Of a stretch of 25,291 nt of DNA, positions 6,344-12,342 are shown one piece after another. Every line of letters begins with the position of its first letter. Positions within the stretch are counted from its first letter, which is position 1. The DNA comes from a virus, in the IMG/VR virus record IMGVR_UViG_3300037294_000109, positions 1 to 25,291 of that record; one strand, written 5' to 3'. The position numbers and the translations under genes were made by a program. A model generated the notes under the pieces. The model saw only the letters and a program-made list of their open reading frames with translations, was not told the DNA's origin and made no database searches.

Positions 6344-6493
6344 ATGGATTGCGCTAAATGCGGCACTATGTTTACAGAGCAAGCAAGCAAAATTCCAACC
6401 TGCCAATCTGAGGTCATTAAGTATGGCTGGGAAGCTGGCTGGAGTGTCACCAGGTCTGAGAAGCAGTATTGCCCAGGGTGCCTAAATGTTTGA
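6344..6493 (+). CDS. Zinc-ribbon small protein, 49 aa
   Basis: One of only two plus-strand genes. The product MDCAKCGTMFTEQ... has CxxC (C3, C6), a lone C20 and a C-terminal CPGC (C43, C46), a compact four-cysteine zinc ribbon with two Trp residues in the middle. The open frame extends further upstream, but the ATG at 6344 places CxxC at the very N-terminus, as expected, and lies just after a possible -10. The stop overlaps the WhiB start by 8 nt, so both are translated together. Such ribbons often bind DNA, RNA polymerase or another protein; a partner role for the regulator downstream is plausible but unproven. Confidence 0.65.
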   Translation: MDCAKCGTMFTEQASKIPTCQSEVIKYGWEAGWSVTRSEKQYCPGCLNV

Positions 6494-6764
6494 GAGCCGT
6501 GAGGCTAGACAACTCTGGAATACATTGAATGAAAAAATTGAGGATTTGAAAGTAATTCCTGGATGCCGAGACAGTGACCCTGATGCCTGGTTCCCAACCG
6601 AGACACCAGGAATGGGCCCTGTCTATAACACCGCCAGAAAACTCTGCAATAGGTGTCCAGTCCAGGCACTTTGCCTTGAGTATGCCATTGTGAACAATGA
6701 GGCTCACGGGCTCTGGGGGGGTCTTACATACAGAGAGCGGCTAAAGCTAAAAAGGAACAGATAA
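6486..6764 (+). CDS. whiB-like: WhiB-like transcriptional regulator, 92 aa
   Basis: Fe-S cluster regulator of the actinobacterial Wbl family. The four cysteine ligands are present in the right spacing: C27, then CNRCPVQALC giving C54, C57 and C63. The GLWGG beta-turn (75-79) and a basic C-terminal tail (RERLKLKRNR) for DNA contact follow. Length is normal (85-100 aa). Wbl proteins usually act with the region-4 domain of the primary sigma factor; a phage copy in mycobacteriophage TM4 blocks host WhiB2 function and causes superinfection exclusion. The ATG at 6486 has AGGG 7 nt upstream and overlaps the zinc-ribbon gene by 8 nt. It is followed by a strong terminator and points toward the lysis cassette. 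Confidence 0.92.
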   Translation: MFESREARQLWNTLNEKIEDLKVIPGCRDSDPDAWFPTETPGMGPVYNTARKLCNRCPVQALCLEYAIVNNEAHGLWGGLTYRERLKLKRNR

Positions 6765-6776
6765 TCTAGGCATAAA

Positions 6777-6811
6777 AAAAAGACCCCCAGCAATTAGCTA
6801 GGGGTCTTTTT
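6777..6811. terminator. Bidirectional intrinsic terminator
   Basis: A near-perfect hairpin: an arm of A-tract plus GACCCC (6777-6787), an inner AGC/GCT pairing with loop AATTA (6792-6796), and the complementary GGGGTC plus T-tract (6801-6811). A single C/A mismatch separates the inner and outer stems. A-tract and T-tract flanks make it work in both directions. On the plus strand it ends the zinc-ribbon/WhiB transcript 12 nt after the WhiB stop; on the minus strand it ends the late operon about 45 nt after the holin stop. It therefore insulates the late genes from the left operon. Confidence 0.88.
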
Positions 6812-6857
6812 ATTGGAGTGTAACTAGTAATTCCTAGTCAATCCGCTTGACTACTTT

Positions 6858-7055
6858 TTAGGCTTTCGACTTGGCCACAATGGATGTCAGGATAGATAGC
6901 ACAGCCGCCCCACCTGCCACGCTAATCAATCCAGCGTAGTCAATGCTAAAGAGGCCAACACTGCCAGCACCAAGGGCCGCAATGGCCGCCTGAGCAAATG
7001 TCTTGATGGCTCTCTCACCAGCGTAGCTCCAAAATTCTAGGGTTAAAATTTTCAA
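6858..7055 (-). CDS. r1t-type holin, 65 aa
   Basis: Small membrane protein that forms the lysis-timing lesion in the host membrane. The sequence FWSYAGERAIKTFAQAAIAA (about residues 8-27) followed by a Gly-rich hydrophobic segment and SVAGGAAVLSILTSIVAK (45-62) matches the Lactococcus phage r1t holin family, which typically has the (D/E)RA(I/V)KTFAQ motif and ends LLTSIAS-like. Two transmembrane segments are expected, with a short charged C-terminus (KSKA). It overlaps the preceding two-TM gene by 4 nt (ATGA) and is the last gene of the late operon, directly before the terminator. Confidence 0.88.
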   Translation of the reverse strand: MKILTLEFWSYAGERAIKTFAQAAIAALGAGSVGLFSIDYAGLISVAGGAAVLSILTSIVAKSKA

Positions 7056-7354
7056 TAGTCTGTGTCCTGTCTGTTTCGTTTTACATCTTCTATGGTTGCG
7101 CTGGCTGTGTAGGCCGTTGCAATAATGCTTAAGAGTGCCACCCCGCCAATGACCAGTTGATTGCTTACACCTGTGTCAAAGAAAAAGGTGATTGCGCCAA
7201 AAACAATCATTGCCACAGCTAGGCGATACGAGCCGTAGATTAGCCGCCGCCTAAATTTCCAGGTATCAGAGCTTGAGCTCGGTGTTGCACCTAGAAAAAA
7301 GATTCCATCTAGGACCGATAGACACGCTTTTTTTACAGTGGCCTTTTGCAACAT
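7052..7354 (-). CDS. Two-TM membrane protein of the lysis cassette, 100 aa
   Basis: A 100-aa protein with a basic N-terminus, a Ser-rich stretch (ATPSSSSD), a KFRRRL patch, two hydrophobic segments (about residues 43-59 and 65-83) and a charged, hydrophilic C-terminus (EDVKRNRQDTDY). I chose the ATG at 7354 because AGAGG lies 7 nt upstream; a GTG at 7360 is in frame. It overlaps the endopeptidase gene by 22 nt and the holin by 4 nt. Membrane proteins in this position in actinophages are often second holins or antiholins; this one could regulate lysis timing. No named family recognised. Confidence 0.75.
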   Translation of the reverse strand: MLQKATVKKACLSVLDGIFFLGATPSSSSDTWKFRRRLIYGSYRLAVAMIVFGAITFFFDTGVSNQLVIGGVALLSIIATAYTASATIEDVKRNRQDTDY

Positions 7355-7830
7355 GGGCACACCTCTGGCTCAGCGCCTTTTATGTTAGCCATAATTAGCT
7401 TGTAGACATCAACCTTGTCGGCAGTCACCCCAAATACGCCCTTGAGTGTTTTTGATGCTGTTACATGGACATGAGGTCCTGAGCTAACCCCACTTAATCC
7501 GAGAAGTCCTATCGTCTGGCTCTTTGTGACCTTCTGCCCGACCGAATAACCAGGCTTAGAGTCCATGTGGCAATAGCCCAGATACCAAATAACGCCATCT
7601 TTATCCATGGCCGTTTGAACTACTACCCAACCTAAGACATCTGAGAACTGAATCAGTCGAATAGTGCCTTTGGCAATAGCGGGGATGCGTGTGCCAAGAG
7701 GTCTGGCCCAGTCGGTTCCCGAATGGGGTTGCATCTTGTTGGCTTTGCGAAATGCTGACATCTCGCCATAGTGCGATGTTATGTATTTGGCATCGTAGAC
7801 GAGCCGCCAATCAGCAAATCTAATAGCCAT
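7333..7830 (-). CDS. M23-family peptidoglycan endopeptidase (endolysin), 165 aa
   Basis: Cleaves peptide cross-bridges of the host cell wall at lysis. The zinc site of M23 (LytM/lysostaphin-type) enzymes is complete: HSGTD with H36 and D40, YCHMD with H88 as catalytic base, and PHVHV with H120 and H122. The glycine-rich QTIGLLGLSGVSSG strand lies just before the last motif, as usual. The start ATG at 7830 overlaps the upstream stop by one base (TAATG). There is no signal peptide, so release depends on the holin. An odd feature is the C-terminal CPCCKRPL, a possible metal-binding or disulfide tail in place of a recognisable cell-wall-binding domain. Confidence 0.88.
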   Translation of the reverse strand: MAIRFADWRLVYDAKYITSHYGEMSAFRKANKMQPHSGTDWARPLGTRIPAIAKGTIRLIQFSDVLGWVVVQTAMDKDGVIWYLGYCHMDSKPGYSVGQKVTKSQTIGLLGLSGVSSGPHVHVTASKTLKGVFGVTADKVDVYKLIMANIKGAEPEVCPCCKRPL

Positions 7831-8069
7831 TAGATAACCATCATAATCGAGTTGATGATTGAGACCACGCCAGCGACCAAAGCGGCCCAAGCTATTTTCT
7901 CAATCCATGCGGATTTGGCTTGTTGTATCTCCAATGTAGATACACGCTCAGGCATGTTGTCAAGATAGCCGAGCTTAGCGGTCAGTTGAATTAGTAGGCG
8001 TTCATTTTCCAGTTGCTTTGCGTAAAGCATTTGGAGCGTGACCCTAGCGTGAGGCTCCCGCTCTTCCAT
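7830..8069 (-). CDS. Coiled-coil protein with C-terminal TM segment, XhlA-like, 79 aa
   Basis: The N-terminal part (about residues 8-50) is helical and charged with heptad-like leucines (MLYAKQLENERLLIQLTAKL). The C-terminus is one hydrophobic segment (IAWAALVAGVVSIINSIMMV). This layout matches haemolysin XhlA-type and related phage lysis proteins, in which a coiled coil is held on the inner face of the membrane. It starts the lysis block immediately before the endopeptidase, with 1-nt overlaps on both sides. Assignment rests on topology and position, since the sequence is too short for certainty. Confidence 0.65.
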   Translation of the reverse strand: MEEREPHARVTLQMLYAKQLENERLLIQLTAKLGYLDNMPERVSTLEIQQAKSAWIEKIAWAALVAGVVSIINSIMMVI

Positions 8070-8401
8070 TACTCAGGGGTAGCTTCTGGTTCGGTGGTCT
8101 CAACTGGGACAATTTCAACCCAAGCTAATTCAGACTCATTCCAGTAGTAGGGTTTGCCGTCTTTTGGCATAGCAGTCGGCGCTTTCCAAATGAAGGCTTT
8201 TGAATCAAAGCTCCAAGAATCAAAGGGCTGAGGTGGCTTGAACTTTCCGCCAATTACATCCGAGCCAATCCAAGCGAAACCAGTTAGCTCGGTTTCCTCG
8301 ATTAGCGTATCGGTTGGGAGTAATAGCTGGAGAAGCTCAAGGTTGTCACAGATTACGTTGTTGGTCACCTTGTTGTCTTTTACTATTGCGAAAATTGTCA
8401 T
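8069..8401 (-). CDS. Tail fibre-associated/assembly-like protein, 110 aa
   Basis: It begins MTIFAIVKDNKVTNNVIC and carries the pattern FKPPQPFDSWSFDSKAFIW followed by KAPTAMPKDGKPYYWNES and ELAWVEI. The P-x-P-(F/Y)-x-S-W, W-x-(A/P)-P and D-G-(K)-x-Y-x-W repeat of aromatic motifs is frequent in small proteins encoded right after tail adhesins in aquatic phages. It may be a fibre assembly chaperone or a small virion component. The start is supported by GGAGCATAA overlapping the end of the glycine-rich gene. The last 15 residues are an acidic Glu/Thr/Pro tail. Confidence 0.6.
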   Translation of the reverse strand: MTIFAIVKDNKVTNNVICDNLELLQLLLPTDTLIEETELTGFAWIGSDVIGGKFKPPQPFDSWSFDSKAFIWKAPTAMPKDGKPYYWNESELAWVEIVPVETTEPEATPE

Positions 8402-8402
8402 T

Positions 8403-9437
8403 TTATGCTCCGTTCAATACAATTAGTCCGCCAGCGCCGCCAGAGCCACCAGCGCTTCCGCCATTACCCTGACCGCCGCCGTTTCCAGATACTGCGCCGC
8501 CGCCACCGCCACCACCGCCACCAGCCCCAGCACCTTTAGCACCTGAACCTCCGCCAGCGTAAATTCCGCCGCCGCCGCCACCACCACCGTTACCGCCATT
8601 CCAACCGCCGCCGCCACCGCCTAATCCAAAGTCTCTATAGTAAGGGAACACTGTAAGACTTCCGACTCCCCCAAGTATTGTGGTTCCGCCATCAGTCCTA
8701 GACGGGCCGTTTGAGCCGTTAGAGCCACCAGTAGAACCATCTCCGCCAGGTGTGCCACCTCCTGGCGAACCAGCGCCACCGCCAGAGCCGCCGTTACCGC
8801 CACGCTGTCCTAGAGCCATTGACTGCCCAAGTAAACCTCCGTCTGCAGTCTGGCCGTTGAATGTGCTAGCACTTCCGTTAGCATTTCCTGCGCCTCCTGC
8901 CCCAACTACTAGGCTGTATGTTCCAGCGGCGGCGCTACTTGCGACCATGTAACCAGAGCCGCCACCGCCACCACCGCCACCAAATCCATCGCCGCCACCG
9001 CCACCACCGCCTAATAATGCGTATTTTCGTGGACCAGCTAGCGTCACGCTTTGTGAAGTAGTAAAAACAGTAGTAGTCAACACCAAGCCTTGTTCAAAAG
9101 CGTTATTGTATTCAACAGAAAACCAAGTGAGGGCTGTGGCCTGTACTACTGCAAACGCTATGTCTCCCGTTGCCCTAATGTTTAGCTCAAGCGGATTTCC
9201 GCTGGCCCCTGAATCTGGGTCAACGAGTACTCCTGAGCCAATAGCAACATCAAGGTTATTATAAAAAGTAACCGTAGCGGCGGGGCTTCCAGAATAGGTC
9301 TGGCTCCAACTTTTGACATTGTAAATACCAGGTGAGCCTGACAACTCTATTTGGCTTTTACCTGTTACAAGAGAAAATACTCTTGGCTTAGTGCCGCCAA
9401 CTGCCGCCACTGGTGCTGGAAATTGTGCAACACTCAT
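8403..9437 (-). CDS. Glycine-rich minor tail/adhesin protein, 344 aa
   Basis: Residues 1-142 are a beta-rich domain (SQIELSGSPGIYNVKSW, ATVTFYNN, ALTWFSVEYNN) that probably joins the tail. From residue 143 to about 330 the protein is dominated by Gly runs (up to 8 consecutive) with Ser, Asn, Ala and occasional aromatic residues, ending in AGGLIVLNGA. Such glycine-rich domains occur in phage tail tip proteins, and in the T4-like phage S16 adhesin Gly-rich strands form polyglycine-II helices carrying receptor-binding loops. A receptor-binding role here is inference from composition and position. Its ATG overlaps the upstream stop by one base. Confidence 0.75.
   Translation of the reverse strand: MSVAQFPAPVAAVGGTKPRVFSLVTGKSQIELSGSPGIYNVKSWSQTYSGSPAATVTFYNNLDVAIGSGVLVDPDSGASGNPLELNIRATGDIAFAVVQATALTWFSVEYNNAFEQGLVLTTTVFTTSQSVTLAGPRKYALLGGGGGGGDGFGGGGGGGGSGYMVASSAAAGTYSLVVGAGGAGNANGSASTFNGQTADGGLLGQSMALGQRGGNGGSGGGAGSPGGGTPGGDGSTGGSNGSNGPSRTDGGTTILGGVGSLTVFPYYRDFGLGGGGGGWNGGNGGGGGGGGIYAGGGSGAKGAGAGGGGGGGGGAVSGNGGGQGNGGSAGGSGGAGGLIVLNGA
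8448..9011. repeat. Low-complexity GCC/ACC-rich tract encoding poly-glycine
   Basis: The plus strand is full of CCGCCA/CCACCG-like triplets, densest around 8490-8625 and 8958-9012, complementary to Gly codons of the tail protein. Triplet identity varies enough that the reading frame is stable, but the tract is a likely place for in-frame expansion or contraction by slippage or recombination, and for assembly errors. Confidence 0.8.
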
Positions 9438-9769
9438 TAGCTAACCTCGCTACCGAATAGGTGAAAAGCCAAGGCGTCTGCCGTGGCTGAATTGACCGTT
9501 AGAACATCAGTCGCACCCATAGTGATACCAAGGGTAAAAGTGTTCAAAGAATTAGCGGGAACGCTGACATCGTAAGCGATGGCGTTATTGGTAGTTGCTG
9601 GGACTCCCGCTTGGCGAACATAAACCCTAGCTAGTGCCACCGTTGCAGTGACGTTGGTAATTACCAAGGTGCTGATTACCGTTGAAGTGCCACTGGGGAC
9701 CGTGTAGAGGTTTGCGTTACTCGTGTCGCTTGGGTTTACTTGGCCCAAGACTTTATAAGTCGTTGCCAT
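9437..9769 (-). CDS. Putative virion/tail structural protein, 110 aa
   Basis: A small beta-sandwich-like protein: Thr/Val/Ala-rich strands (STVISTLVITNVTATVALAR, NAIAYDVSVPANSLNTFTLG) with no charged clusters and no cysteines. Proteins of this kind, with VYVRQAG and VPANSLNTFTLGI-like segments, are common beside tail tip genes in siphoviruses and may decorate the tail tip or baseplate. No enzymatic motif. The start ATG at 9769 has GGAG 9 nt upstream in a leader (GGAGCATAA...) that is repeated before the gene at 8069-8401. Exact function unknown. Confidence 0.6.
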   Translation of the reverse strand: MATTYKVLGQVNPSDTSNANLYTVPSGTSTVISTLVITNVTATVALARVYVRQAGVPATTNNAIAYDVSVPANSLNTFTLGITMGATDVLTVNSATADALAFHLFGSEVS

Positions 9770-9772
9770 TTT

Positions 9773-10273
9773 TTATGCTCCAATCATTAGGAAAGGGTGA
9801 AGTGCTTGCTGAGAGGCGATGATGAAAGTTCTGCGGTCTGTGACATCGGCGGAAACTATCGAGGTTGCCGAGCTAGGGATTGTGACCAAGCCGATAAGGA
9901 TTTGATAAATGCCGACATTAGTTTGAGTGGGAGTTGGTGGGACTGGGTTGCTCGCCACCGCTGTCCCCTGAATTACTTTCAAGACAATAGTGTTGGCCGC
10001 TGGGTCAAGCTCCACAACCACCCCATCAATTCTGGTGTCTGTTCCAGCGGTGTCTAGTGTAAGAGTGGCTTGGCTGGTGTTTATGTAATAGTGACCACGA
10101 ACCATGGCCTCACCAGCGGCAATGCGAACCTGTAAACCAGAGTCATCACCAGTAACTCTTAGGTAACTGGTATCTGGTCCACCATTGACACCCTCTCCAA
10201 TGTGCCTAGCCCAAAGGCTAAATTGACTCTCTGTGACATCAACATTTTCAAAGGGGTAACTTTGTTGGGCCAT
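9773..10273 (-). CDS. Putative baseplate/minor tail protein, 166 aa
   Basis: The N-terminus SYPFENVDVTESQFSLWARH and the following GEGVNGG...LRVTGDDSGLQVRIAAGEAMVRGHYY resemble a domain found at the start of many siphovirus baseplate or receptor-binding proteins, in which the virion-proximal part carries an AG(E/R)A-(M/F/W)V(R/N)G motif and is followed by TDTRIDGVVVELD and ADVTDRRTF. This protein contains only that domain and lacks a long distal part, so it may be a baseplate hub or an attachment point for the Gly-rich adhesin encoded downstream. The leader AAAGAGAGAGAGAA before the ATG at 10273 is a good Shine-Dalgarno. Confidence 0.7.
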   Translation of the reverse strand: MAQQSYPFENVDVTESQFSLWARHIGEGVNGGPDTSYLRVTGDDSGLQVRIAAGEAMVRGHYYINTSQATLTLDTAGTDTRIDGVVVELDPAANTIVLKVIQGTAVASNPVPPTPTQTNVGIYQILIGLVTIPSSATSIVSADVTDRRTFIIASQQALHPFLMIGA

Positions 10274-10324
10274 TTCTCTCTCTCTTTCGCTTTTATTTTA
10301 TAGCTTATTAGCAATACTAAACGG

Positions 10325-11488
10325 CTAGTTTCTCTCTAGGTTTGAAACTCTTTGCTGGAGCTCATTGGTTTTGGCCAGCACTCTTGCTTCATACTCAATT
10401 CCAACTGGTGTACCTACGGTTGCCCCAAGGCGTACCCCGTCAGATTCAATGGAAATGCCAACCTCTGTGACTACCGCACTTGCTTCTAGGTCGTTGATAA
10501 CCACGGTAACCCTGTCACCCAGATACCAGTCTTGACCAAACCGCATGTTGAAATCATCTGACGGTGTTACCGACATTTGGACAATGGTTTTTCCATCGTC
10601 AACCAAAAGCTCCTCGCCCGATTGAGCCAGCTGTGCGGTAGTGTCTGAGCCACGGCTATCTGAAAACACTTCAATCCTGCGGGACCATTCTGTTTCTGCG
10701 GCTTGAGAGGCTGTAGTTGTGACCTCAAGAAACTCTCTAAGCTCAGCCTGACCACTGCCGCCAATAATCGCCCTGGTAACTTTTGCTGAGGCGTAAGCAT
10801 ACATAGCCCGTGAGAGCTTATTGTTGTCCATGTCCATTCTGATGGTGGCCGTTTTATCGGTAGGCAAATAAACCTGAAACTCTAAGCTAGTCCCTAGTTG
10901 CTCTACAGCGTAGCCAACGGCACCAGTCTGGGCTAGGGCATAAGCAGTTTGTTGTAGTGTCTGAAACCTAGCGTTACCAGAAACTATTTCACCACGCCCA
11001 GCATCAGCCTGAATTTGTAGCCCCGCTATTTTTCTGGCGATTGGTGCGTTAGGTCCAATGTTGGCTGAGACATAGCCCTTAAGCACAGTTTCAGCCACAC
11101 CTGAGCGCACATCATGTGAATCAGTTTGCTGTGTGACATCAGCGCTGGATGGCGTTGGATAAGCAAGTCGCTCTGAGAGGATGATGTCATCGCTAGTTCC
11201 AGTTATGGTCCAGTCACCATCCACGATTTCAGGGGTCTGAACTAGGGTTGCTGAAAATGTAGGACCTGAAAAGATAACTGAATCATCTGGGCCAGTTACA
11301 ATAATGCCATAACCTGGAAGCCTCAAGAGCTCCCCAAGTTTGCTCCCCTGTGGCAAGCGCATTTCCCAAGTCCCAACATTGTTGAACCTCAGGATGAACT
11401 TAGCACCCACCAAATCGCTTGGCCTAAATTGACCAATGCGGGCCAGCGTAGGGTCCCTAACCTCAATGAGTAGTTCATCAACTTGCAT
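10325..11488 (-). CDS. ReqiPepy6 Gp37-like minor tail protein, 387 aa
   Basis: It begins MQVDELLIEVRDPTLARIGQ, with the conserved RxxxRIGxI-type opening, then NVGTWEMRLPQGSKLGELLR (about residues 36-55) and GYGIIVTGPDDSVIFSGPTF, the standard signature of the ReqiPepy6 Gp37-like tail family. The C-terminal half carries YLGDRVTVVIN followed by alternating strands and ends in a short coiled-coil tail (AKTNELQQRVSNLERN). It is structurally related to baseplate hub (Tal-like) proteins and probably forms part of the tail tip. The 1-nt overlap with the distal tail gene upstream suggests matched expression. Confidence 0.85.
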   Translation of the reverse strand: MQVDELLIEVRDPTLARIGQFRPSDLVGAKFILRFNNVGTWEMRLPQGSKLGELLRLPGYGIIVTGPDDSVIFSGPTFSATLVQTPEIVDGDWTITGTSDDIILSERLAYPTPSSADVTQQTDSHDVRSGVAETVLKGYVSANIGPNAPIARKIAGLQIQADAGRGEIVSGNARFQTLQQTAYALAQTGAVGYAVEQLGTSLEFQVYLPTDKTATIRMDMDNNKLSRAMYAYASAKVTRAIIGGSGQAELREFLEVTTTASQAAETEWSRRIEVFSDSRGSDTTAQLAQSGEELLVDDGKTIVQMSVTPSDDFNMRFGQDWYLGDRVTVVINDLEASAVVTEVGISIESDGVRLGATVGTPVGIEYEARVLAKTNELQQRVSNLERN

Positions 11489-12342
11489 TAGTGAATTACC
11501 TCATACCTTGGTGAGTAGGTCAGCAAGACATTGAAATCCAAATCGGTGTCTATGCCTAGGATGGTCAGGCCAGTTGTGCCTGGTGGCAAGCTGAAAAGCT
11601 TTGGTGCAACATTGAGGCGGGCATAAAGATTGTCACCATCAAAGTTTGTAACGCTACCAGTCTCAGTGTTTACGGTAATCACCTCACCAGAAAAAACATT
11701 GGCAAAGCCAAACTGCTCCACGCCGTTGCCAATAACCAGGTCACTTACGGGGCCAGTGATTTTCCAAATTGGGAAAGCCCTAACATCCCCAGCGTTTACA
11801 ACCGTCACAACCCCAAGGGTGGAGCTGGATGAAACTTTCATTTTGGTCAGCAAGGGCAAAAGTCCCCTGCCAGTTGACCCAGTGCCAATGCTAAATTGTT
11901 CCTCAATAGCGCTGAGCCAAAATGGGTTAGGTGCCCTCATGCTGATAACCCAGCGGCACCAGGTTAGCCCAGCGGTGTTGCTACCCCAAACGGTCTCACC
12001 GCCACCTGTGTAATGTAGTGGCAGAAATAGGCTTGTACCATCTGAGTAGTCAGCTTTAATTTGGGTGGGCCCTTGGTTGTCCTGCAAGATTCTGCCCAAG
12101 CGCCTGAGGTTTTCTTGAACCTCACCACGGTCAGCGCCAAAGATAGTGATTGGCAAGTCAACATCCCTAGGCAATCTTTTGCTGTGCCTGTAGACACCGC
12201 CGTCACCAGCGCTGGCTTCAATCCTTACAGAGGTTGGTGGGATTCCAAAGCCAGTTAGTCCTGTGTTTAGAACATAGGTTGTGTAGTCAAATGTAATTGA
12301 ATCATCATTGGACCCCTCTAGGCTGTAGGTTACATTTACCAC
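11488..12342 (-). CDS. Distal tail (Dit-like) minor tail protein, 284 aa
   Basis: It follows the tape measure gene, the standard position for the distal tail protein that joins tube to tip. The pattern SVRIEASAGDGGVYRHSKRLPRDVDLPITIFGAD... (about residues 39-71) then NLRRLGRILQDNQGPTQIKADY fits the siphovirus tail-component family, with an N-terminal tube-like half and a galectin-like C-terminal half (WKITGPVSDLVIGNGV, GEVITVNTETGSV). It begins with GTG (12340-12342), 7 nt inside the end of the tape measure gene, behind AGGTGG. The family call comes from gene order and fold-like patterns. Confidence 0.75.
   Translation of the reverse strand: MVNVTYSLEGSNDDSITFDYTTYVLNTGLTGFGIPPTSVRIEASAGDGGVYRHSKRLPRDVDLPITIFGADRGEVQENLRRLGRILQDNQGPTQIKADYSDGTSLFLPLHYTGGGETVWGSNTAGLTWCRWVISMRAPNPFWLSAIEEQFSIGTGSTGRGLLPLLTKMKVSSSSTLGVVTVVNAGDVRAFPIWKITGPVSDLVIGNGVEQFGFANVFSGEVITVNTETGSVTNFDGDNLYARLNVAPKLFSLPPGTTGLTILGIDTDLDFNVLLTYSPRYEVIH

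Noticed and set aside
6447-6707. 86-aa minus-strand frame opposite the WhiB-like gene
   Set aside because: The WhiB motifs on the plus strand are unmistakable, so this is a shadow.
8680-8952. Plus-strand frame encoding a Pro-rich 90-aa protein, and hydrophobic Ala/Val-rich frames at 8423-8803 on the minus strand
   Set aside because: They are shifted or antisense readings of the glycine-codon tract of the tail protein; composition follows from GGN/CCN triplets and they have no ribosome-binding sites.
8490-9012. Regular short repeats that could suggest a CRISPR array or tandem DNA repeat
   Set aside because: Repeats are codon-sized and irregular, lie inside an open frame and have no spacer structure.
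11630-12013. 127-aa plus-strand frame opposite the distal tail gene
   Set aside because: Antisense to a well-supported tail gene; no family features.
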